From Geodermatophilaceae bacterium (lineage in GTDB: Bacteria > Actinomycetota > Actinomycetes > Mycobacteriales > Geodermatophilaceae), in contig JACCXW010000050.1 of the NCBI GenBank assembly GCA_013696785.1, positions 1 to 12,907 on the forward strand: DNA of 12,907 bases, in the 5' to 3' direction. This document shows positions 7,798-12,285 of the stretch, one piece after another (positions within the stretch are counted from its first letter, which is position 1; each line of letters opens with the position of its first letter). Both the position numbers and the translations under genes were made by a program. Under the pieces are notes generated by a model that was not told the DNA's origin, did not search any database, and worked only from the letters and a program-made list of their open reading frames with translations.

Positions 7798-7803
7798 CGA
7801 GCC

Positions 7804-8025
7804 TCAGCCGCAGCAACCGCCTCCGCAGCATCCGCCCGCCGGTGCTGCCCGACGTCCCGGGGATGGACCACCGGTCGCTGCACCGGCGAGTGCCACGGCG
7901 GACCACACCCGCGTCACGTCGGCATGACCGTACGGGCAGTCCGGCGAGGTCTCCTGCTCGGTCACCGAGCGGCGTACCTCGAAGACGTGATCGCAGGTCC
8001 GGCAGCGGTAGTCATAGGAGGCCAC
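7804..8025 (-). CDS. FmdB-family zinc-ribbon protein
   Basis: This 73-residue protein starts YDYRCRTCDHVFEV, the FmdB/CxxC_CxxC_SSSS N-terminus, with a C8-x-x-C11 knuckle. The second knuckle is C30-P-Y-G-H34 rather than CPxC, a variant I recall from actinobacterial members. The tail is Gly/Cys-rich (GGCCGGGCCG), also common in the family. FmdB takes its name from a putative regulator of a formamidase operon; most members have no proven role. The start is the GTG at 8023-8025, because a -10 box sits 7 bases upstream and the family N-terminus begins there. It converges with the CoA-transferase gene and is divergent from the carbamate kinase gene by 37 bases. A role in metal handling or regulation is possible but unproven. 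Confidence 0.82.
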   Translation of the reverse strand: MASYDYRCRTCDHVFEVRRSVTEQETSPDCPYGHADVTRVWSAVALAGAATGGPSPGRRAAPAGGCCGGGCCG

Positions 8026-8032
8026 GGGACGC

Positions 8033-8038
8033 AGTCTA
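8033..8038 (-). promoter_or_regulatory. Candidate -10 box (TAGACT) for the fmdB-like gene, leaderless type
   Basis: On the minus strand TAGACT ends 7 bases before the GTG at 8025. No Shine-Dalgarno is present. It stands back to back with the -10 box of the carbamate kinase gene, with 8 bases between them. Confidence 0.5.
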
Positions 8039-8046
8039 GATCGCGT

Positions 8047-8052
8047 TACAGT
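8047..8052 (+). promoter_or_regulatory. Candidate -10 box (TACAGT) for the carbamate kinase gene
   Basis: TACAGT ends 10 bases before the ATG at 8063, with a C-rich stretch between and no Shine-Dalgarno. This implies a leaderless or very short leader transcript. Confidence 0.4.
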
Positions 8053-8062
8053 CGCCCCCGGC

Positions 8063-9013
8063 ATGGACGAATCCAGGAAGCACGACCGCATCCTCATCGC
8101 GCTCGGTGGGAACGCGATGATCGGCCCCGACGGGGACGCCTCCGTCACCGCGCAGCAGGCTGCCGTCGCCCGTGCCGTCACCGGCGTCGCCGAGCTGGTG
8201 GCAGCCGGTCACGAGGTCGTCCTGACCCACGGCAACGGGCCCCAGGTCGGCAATCTGCTCACGAAGAACGAGCTCTCCGCGCACGAGGTCCCGCCGGTCC
8301 CGCTGGACTGGTGCGTCGCCCAGACACAGGCGACGATCGGCTTCACCATCCAGAACGCGCTGGATCGGGCGCTTCGTCGCGTCGGGTCGAACCGGCGTAC
8401 GGCGACCGTCGTGACGCGCACGGTCGTCGATCCCGACGATCCAGGCTTCACGAAACCCAGCAAGCCGATCGGCCGGCACGTGCCGCGGGAGCGAGCCGAC
8501 CAGCTGATCGCGCTCGGGCAGACCTGGCAGGACCGGGGGCCGAAGGGGTGGCGCCGAGTCGTCGCGTCACCCCAACCGCTCGACGTTCTCGACGCGGGCA
8601 CCGTCAGCACCCTGCTCGGCGCCGGCTTCGTGGTGGTGGCCGCCGGCGGCGGAGGGATCCCGGTGGTGCCGGACGGTGACGGCTGGCGTGGCGTGGAGGC
8701 GGTCATCGACAAGGATCTGACTGCGGCAGTATTCGGCCGTGCGCTCGGGGCGGACGTCCTCGTCATCGCCACCGACGTCGATCACGTCATGCTCCACTTC
8801 GGGGCAGCCGACCAGGAGGCGATCGAAGCCACGACCCCGGCGCGGCTGCGCGTGCTCGCGGCGGAGTTCTCCGCCGGCAGCATGGGGCCGAAGGTCGAAG
8901 CGGCGGCGCGGTTCGTCGACGCCGGCGGCCGGCGAGCCGTCATCACGTCCCTCGACCACATCCCAGCCGCCGCGGCGGGGACGTTCGGAACAGTCGTGAC
9001 TGGTCAAGCCTGA
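8063..9013 (+). CDS. arcC: Carbamate kinase
   Basis: This 316-residue amino-acid-kinase-fold protein would transfer phosphate from carbamoyl phosphate to ADP, giving ATP and carbamate that breaks down to ammonia and CO2. Motifs: ALGGNAM (13-19), LTHGNGPQVGNL (54-65), SKPIGRHV, GWRRVVASPQPLDV, VVVAAGGGGIPVV, AVIDKDLTAAVFG and FSAGSMGPKVEAAARFV near the C-terminus. All are standard for ArcC-type enzymes, and length is normal. No arginine deiminase or ornithine transcarbamylase gene is nearby. The next gene, 10 bases on, encodes a ring-opening amidohydrolase, so a role in ureide or pyrimidine breakdown is likelier than arginine fermentation. A comparable link is known for the carbamate kinase of the E. 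coli allantoin/oxamate transcarbamylase cluster, though the transcarbamylase genes are not in this window. Confidence 0.9.
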   Translation: MDESRKHDRILIALGGNAMIGPDGDASVTAQQAAVARAVTGVAELVAAGHEVVLTHGNGPQVGNLLTKNELSAHEVPPVPLDWCVAQTQATIGFTIQNALDRALRRVGSNRRTATVVTRTVVDPDDPGFTKPSKPIGRHVPRERADQLIALGQTWQDRGPKGWRRVVASPQPLDVLDAGTVSTLLGAGFVVVAAGGGGIPVVPDGDGWRGVEAVIDKDLTAAVFGRALGADVLVIATDVDHVMLHFGAADQEAIEATTPARLRVLAAEFSAGSMGPKVEAAARFVDAGGRRAVITSLDHIPAAAAGTFGTVVTGQA

Positions 9014-9023
9014 GGAGACGTCA

Positions 9024-10145
9024 GTGCCCGAGCCCATCGAAGTCCGCAAGATCCCCCTGCACAGCGTCAGTGACGCCTCTGAACTCGCGACGCTGATCGA
9101 CGACGGCGTACTCGACGCCGACCGGGTGGTCGCGGTGATCGGAAAGACCGAGGGCAACGGCGGCGTGAATGACTACACCCGGATCATCGCCGACCGGGCC
9201 TTCCGCGAGGTGCTGGTCGCCAAGGGCAGCCGCTCCGCCGAGGACGTCAAACAGGTCCCCATTGTCTGGTCGGGTGGCACCGACGGGATCATCTCCCCGC
9301 ACGCGACCGTCTTCGCCACCCTCCCCGCCGAAGAGGCGGTGCAGACCGACGAGCCACGGTTGTCAGTCGGTTTCGCGATGAGCGAGCAGATCAGGCCGGA
9401 GGAGATCGGGCGCACCCCGATGATCGAGAAGGTCGCGGCAGGGGTGCGTACGGCGATGGAACGCGCCGGCATCACCGATCCGGCCGACGTGCACTACGTG
9501 CAGACCAAGACGCCGCTGCTGACCATCGACACCATCCGCGACGCCAAATCACGCGGCGAGCAGGTGTGGACGGAGAACACCCACGAGTCGATGGACCTGT
9601 CCAACGCGACGACGGCCCTGGGCGTCGCGGTAGCGCTCGGTGAGGTCGAGGCACCGACGGACGAGCAGGTCATGCACGACCTGTCGCTGTTCTCCTCGGT
9701 TGCCTCCTGCTCCTCCGGCGTCGAGTTGGATCGGGCGCAGATCGTCGTCGTCGGCAACGTCCGCGGTGTCGGCGGTCGGTACCGCATCGGGCACGACGTG
9801 ATGCGCGACGCGCTGGATCAGGACGGGATCTGGGCGGCGATCCGTGACGCCGGGCTCGAGCTGCCCGAGCGGCCGCACCACAGCGACCTGCAGGGTCGCC
9901 TTGTCAACGTCTTCCTCAAATGCGAGGCCGACCCCTCCGGGTCCGTCCGTGACCGCCGCAACGCGATGCTGGACGACTCCGACGTGCACTGGCACCGCCA
10001 GATCAAGGCCTGCGTGGGAGGCGTGACCGCTGCGGTCACCGGGGACCCGGCCGTCTTCGTGTCCGTCGCCGCAGTGCACCAAGGACCGTCAGGTGGCGGC
10101 CCGGTCGCCGCGATCGTGGACATGGGGGAGACAATCCAGGTGTGA
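9024..10145 (+). CDS. Ring-opening amidohydrolase (barbiturase / cyanuric acid hydrolase family)
   Basis: This 373-residue protein matches the small AtzD/TrzD/barbiturase family, whose threefold repeated fold opens cyclic imides without ATP. Three Lys/Ser pairs are visible, one per repeat: Lys41 in GKTEGNGGVND with Ser83 in WSGGTDGIISPH; Lys162 in YVQTKTPLLT with Ser230/231 in ASCSSGVEL; Lys299 in FLKCEADPSGSVRD with Ser347 in VSVAAVHQGPSGGGP. MLDDSDVHWHRQIKACVGG (315-333) is a further family block. Length is normal. The GTG at 9024 follows GAGGAG. The carbamate kinase gene is 10 bases upstream and the PH-domain gene overlaps by 4 bases, so the three are probably one transcript. Barbiturate would give ureidomalonate and cyanurate would give carboxybiuret. 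I cannot separate these by eye, and other cyclic ureides are possible. Confidence 0.92.
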   Translation: MPEPIEVRKIPLHSVSDASELATLIDDGVLDADRVVAVIGKTEGNGGVNDYTRIIADRAFREVLVAKGSRSAEDVKQVPIVWSGGTDGIISPHATVFATLPAEEAVQTDEPRLSVGFAMSEQIRPEEIGRTPMIEKVAAGVRTAMERAGITDPADVHYVQTKTPLLTIDTIRDAKSRGEQVWTENTHESMDLSNATTALGVAVALGEVEAPTDEQVMHDLSLFSSVASCSSGVELDRAQIVVVGNVRGVGGRYRIGHDVMRDALDQDGIWAAIRDAGLELPERPHHSDLQGRLVNVFLKCEADPSGSVRDRRNAMLDDSDVHWHRQIKACVGGVTAAVTGDPAVFVSVAAVHQGPSGGGPVAAIVDMGETIQV

Positions 10146-10591
10146 CCGTGACCGCGTACCCCCGCCGTACCAGGCAGGCCTGCGTTGCGATGGCGATCCT
10201 CCTGGTGGCCGGGTTCGCCGTGATCGGAGCGTTGCTCAAGCGGTCGACGGCCGGTACGGCGTTCCAGACGAGCGACCAGTTCGCCATGCTCGGGCTCGGG
10301 ATCGTCATCGCCCTGGGTGTGCTCTCCTTCGCCCGCCCCCGCGTGCACGCCGACGCCGAGCGCATCCAGGTCCGCAACATCGTCGTGTCTCACGACCTGC
10401 GCTGGCAGGTGGTCAAGGCGATCCGCTTCGAGGACGGCGCGTCCTGGGCGTCACTTGAGTTGGAGGACGACGAGACGGTGGCGATCCTCGCCATCCAGGC
10501 GGTGGACAAGCAGCGAGCGGTGCGGGCGGTCCTCGGGCTGCGGGCGCTGCTCGAGGCGAGCCGGAGCCCGCGCGCAGCCGACCACCCCTGA
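10142..10591 (+). CDS. Membrane-anchored bacterial PH-domain protein
   Basis: This 149-residue protein has two hydrophobic helices (about 13-32 and 46-64), then a soluble part (about 66-137) that reads as the short bacterial PH-like domain found in many small actinobacterial membrane proteins: RPRVHADAERIQVRNI, then RWQVVKAIRFEDG and a helix ending LGLRALLEA. Function in this family is mostly unknown. The GTG at 10142 overlaps the stop of the amidohydrolase gene (GTGA), which implies translational coupling; the in-frame GTG two codons later is an alternative. The C-terminal tail is short, polar and probably disordered. A tandem repeat and hairpin follow at once. Nothing in the sequence ties it to ring opening other than the overlap. 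Confidence 0.82.
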   Translation: MTVTAYPRRTRQACVAMAILLVAGFAVIGALLKRSTAGTAFQTSDQFAMLGLGIVIALGVLSFARPRVHADAERIQVRNIVVSHDLRWQVVKAIRFEDGASWASLELEDDETVAILAIQAVDKQRAVRAVLGLRALLEASRSPRAADHP

Positions 10592-10638
10592 CTGCTCGGC
10601 CGCCCCTGACTCTCGGCCGCCCCCGACTCTCGGCCGAA
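10589..10638 (+). repeat. Tandem 18-base repeat at the end of the PH-domain gene
   Basis: Two full 18-base units (10589-10606 and 10607-10624) share TGACT...CTCGGCCGCCCC, and a third partial unit (10625-10638) repeats GACTCTCGGCCG before diverging. The first unit includes the TGA stop of the PH-domain gene and the second copies it. The repeats feed the stem of the hairpin below. Confidence 0.6.
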
Positions 10639-10647
10639 GGGGGCGGC
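10616..10647 (+). terminator. GC-rich hairpin after the carbamate kinase/amidohydrolase/PH operon
   Basis: GCCGCCCCC (10616-10624) pairs with GGGGGCGGC (10639-10647), a perfect 9-bp stem with a 14-base loop holding the palindrome CGGCCG. No T-run follows, as is common for actinobacterial terminators. It lies 25 bases past the stop and before the infC promoter region. Confidence 0.5.
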
Positions 10648-10709
10648 GCGGAATGCTCGGCTGCGTGACGGCGTTCTGTCATCGGCAGGGCAGCACCGGA
10701 CCTCGGTGG

Positions 10710-10715
10710 TAGCAT
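10710..10715 (+). promoter_or_regulatory. infC: Possible -10 box (TAGCAT) for the infC operon
   Basis: TAGCAT fits TANNNT and is the best candidate between the upstream terminator and the infC leader hairpins. Transcription would start near 10722 and give a leader of about 260 bases. No clear -35 is seen 16-18 bases upstream. Confidence 0.35.
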
Positions 10716-10721
10716 CTGCAC

Positions 10722-10985
10722 GCGACCGGTCTGACGCGATCACCCGAGAACGCCAGGCATGCAAGAGGAGCTTGCTCCCACCCGCCGCCCTCGGGCGAGC
10801 CGGGTCCGGTCCCACCGCACATCCTCACCGATGTGCACGACGACCCGTCCCGGGTCGGCGAGGGATCGGTCGAGCGAGCCCCGTGAGCGCTGCTCACGGG
10901 GCTCTTCTCGTGAGAGCACCTACCTCCGGCGTGGGCACCCGAGCCCCGGACGCAGCTGACACGTCACAGCAATCAGGGAGGCCCC
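10722..10985 (+). promoter_or_regulatory. Structured 5' leader of the infC-rpmI-rplT operon
   Basis: The long gene-free stretch before infC holds consecutive hairpins: 10817-10836 (GCACATC/GATGTGC, 7 bp, 6-base loop), 10841-10857 (CGACCCG/CGGGTCG, 7 bp, 3-base loop) and the strong 10876-10904 stem. In other bacteria the infC-rpmI-rplT operon is controlled through its leader by ribosomal protein L20 or by attenuation. The layout here suggests the same kind of control, but I do not recognise it as a named leader family. The leader start depends on the proposed -10 box. I find no convincing leader peptide. Confidence 0.45.
10876..10908 (+). terminator. Attenuator-like hairpin in the infC leader
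   Basis: GAGCCCCGTGAGC (10876-10888) pairs perfectly with GCTCACGGGGCTC (10892-10904): a 13-bp stem with a 3-base loop, followed by TTCT. It is the strongest stem in the window and ends about 80 bases before the infC start. It could be a premature terminator for the operon. Confidence 0.6.
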
Positions 10986-10988
10986 ATC
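10976..10988 (+). promoter_or_regulatory. infC: infC ribosome binding site and ATC start codon
   Basis: GGGAGG (10976-10981) lies 4 bases before ATC (10986-10988). The frame is open back to a TGA at 10911-10913 with no ATG, GTG or TTG in it; the only alternative is a CTG at 10956 without a ribosome site. A non-standard start at infC is a known mark of IF3 self-control. Confidence 0.75.
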
Positions 10989-11540
10989 AGCGCTGAGCCC
11001 CGCATCAACGACCGGATCCGCGTACCCGAGGTCCGCCTCGTCGGACCAGAAGGTGAGCAGGTCGGCATCGTTTCCATCGGAGAGGCACTGCGGCTCGCGC
11101 AGGACTCCGACCTCGATCTGGTCGAGGTGGCGCCCATGGCGCGTCCGCCCGTCTGCAAGCTCATGGACTACGGCAAGTTCAAGTACGAGAGCGCTCAGAA
11201 GGCGCGTGAGTCCCGTCGCAACCAGACGCTCACCGTCATCAAGGAAATGAAGCTCCGCCCGAAGATCGATCCGCACGACTACGAGACCAAGAAGGGTCAC
11301 GTCGTGCGATTCCTCAAGGCGGGGGACAAGGTCAAGGTCACGATCATGTTCCGCGGCCGGGAGCAGTCCCGTCCGGAGCTGGGTTTCCGGCTCCTGCAGC
11401 GACTGGCCGAAGACGTCTCCGAGCTCGGGTTCGTCGAGTCCTCGCCCAAGCAGGACGGCCGCAACATGGTCATGGTGATGGCGCCACACAAGAGCCCCAC
11501 CAAGCTCACCAGGGTTCCCGCGGTCGGCCAGGAGGCCTGA
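10986..11540 (+). CDS. infC: Translation initiation factor IF-3
   Basis: This 184-residue protein binds the 30S subunit, keeps it apart from 50S and checks initiator tRNA and start codon pairing. The N-domain reads EPRINDRIRVPEVRLVGP then EGEQVGIVSIGEALRLA; the inter-domain region has MARPPVCKLMDYGKFKYE and KARESRRNQ; the C-domain has KEMKLRPKIDPHDYETKK, FLKAGDKVKVTIMFRGRE, RPELGFRLLQRL and QDGRNMVMVMAPH. These are diagnostic. The ATC start at 10986 gives the usual actinobacterial N-terminus and has a good ribosome site. Starting at the first ATG (11127) would remove the whole N-domain. It heads the operon with rpmI and rplT. E. coli infC starts with AUU and IF3 represses its own translation through it; the AUC here suggests the same control, by inference. 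Confidence 0.95.
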   Translation: MSAEPRINDRIRVPEVRLVGPEGEQVGIVSIGEALRLAQDSDLDLVEVAPMARPPVCKLMDYGKFKYESAQKARESRRNQTLTVIKEMKLRPKIDPHDYETKKGHVVRFLKAGDKVKVTIMFRGREQSRPELGFRLLQRLAEDVSELGFVESSPKQDGRNMVMVMAPHKSPTKLTRVPAVGQEA

Positions 11541-11595
11541 CACCCGTACGGATCCACCGAGCGCCCGCACCGATACCGAGACAGGACAGTCACTG

Positions 11596-11790
11596 ATGCC
11601 CAAATTCAAGCCGCACAAGGGAATGGCCAAGCGGGTGCGCGTCACGGGCACCGGCAAGTTGGTGCACGAGAAGACGAACAACCAGCACAAGTTCGAGTAC
11701 AAGTCCTCGGGTCGCAAGCGTCGGCTGCACGGTACGGAGGAGTTCTCGCCCGCAGAGACCAGCCGGATCAAGAAGCTGCTCGGTCGCTAG
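11596..11790 (+). CDS. rpmI: 50S ribosomal protein L35
   Basis: This 64-residue basic protein matches L35 of the large ribosomal subunit. It opens MPKFKPHKGMAKRVRVTGTG and has the middle HKFEYKSSGRKRRLHG and the end RIKKLLGR. Length is normal for bacterial L35. The ATG at 11596 gives the canonical MPK N-terminus, with a modest AGGA about 10 bases upstream. It sits 55 bases after infC and 42 before rplT, the standard order in bacteria, so the three share a transcript and probably the leader control upstream of infC. Confidence 0.97.
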   Translation: MPKFKPHKGMAKRVRVTGTGKLVHEKTNNQHKFEYKSSGRKRRLHGTEEFSPAETSRIKKLLGR

Positions 11791-11832
11791 TCCGCTAGTC
11801 ACCGGTTCCAACACAGACAGGAAGGTGCACCA

Positions 11833-12222
11833 GTGGCACGCGTCAAACGGGCAGTCAATGCCCACAAGAAGCGGCGCACGACGCTCGAGGCAGCCAGCGG
11901 CTACCGCGGCCAGCGCTCGCGTCTGTACCGCAAGGCCAAGGAGCAGTTGCTGCACTCGGCGACGTACTCCTATCGCGACCGCAAGAAGCGCAAGGGCGAC
12001 TTCCGCAAGTTGTGGATCACCCGGATCAACGCTGCCGCCCGGCTGAACGGCATCACCTACAACCGCTTCATGCAGGGGCTGCGGCTGGCCGGCATCGAGG
12101 TGGACCGCAAGGTGCTCGCCGACCTTGCCGTCACAGACGCCCCCGCCTTCGCCGTGCTCGTCGAGGCAGCGCAGGCCGCACTGCCCGCGGCTGACGGCGC
12201 GCAGGAACAGGGCGCCGCCTGA
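11833..12222 (+). CDS. rplT: 50S ribosomal protein L20
   Basis: This 129-residue protein matches L20, which binds 23S rRNA early in large-subunit assembly and in several bacteria represses its own operon by binding the mRNA. It begins MARVKRAVNAHKKRRTTLE and continues GYRGQRSRLYRKAKEQLLHS, YRDRKKRKGDFRKLWI and RINAAARLNGITYNRFMQGL, all standard. The C-terminus carries a short Ala-rich tail. The GTG at 11833 has GGAAGGTG a few bases upstream. The methyltransferase gene begins 35 bases after the stop, within a hairpin. Confidence 0.97.
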   Translation: MARVKRAVNAHKKRRTTLEAASGYRGQRSRLYRKAKEQLLHSATYSYRDRKKRKGDFRKLWITRINAAARLNGITYNRFMQGLRLAGIEVDRKVLADLAVTDAPAFAVLVEAAQAALPAADGAQEQGAA

Positions 12223-12239
12223 CCTCCGGCACACACCCG

Positions 12240-12285
12240 CGACCCGGGGACGACACGGTGCTCACACCGCGCTCGCCCCGGGTCG
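12240..12285 (+). terminator. Long hairpin at the rplT/methyltransferase junction
   Basis: CGACCCGGGG (12240-12249) pairs perfectly with CCCCGGGTCG (12276-12285). Inside the loop CGGTG (12256-12260) pairs with CACCG (12265-12269) around CTCA. The fold contains the presumed ribosome site GGGGA (12246-12250) and the GTG start (12258) of the methyltransferase gene. It may end or reduce transcription of the ribosomal operon, or hold down translation of the next gene, or both. No T-run follows. Confidence 0.45.

Noticed and set aside
10759..10959. Possible 66-codon leader peptide before infC
   Set aside because: There is no convincing ribosome site, the composition is Arg/Ser-rich like other chance frames, and it runs through the 13-bp hairpin without a stop placed to control it.
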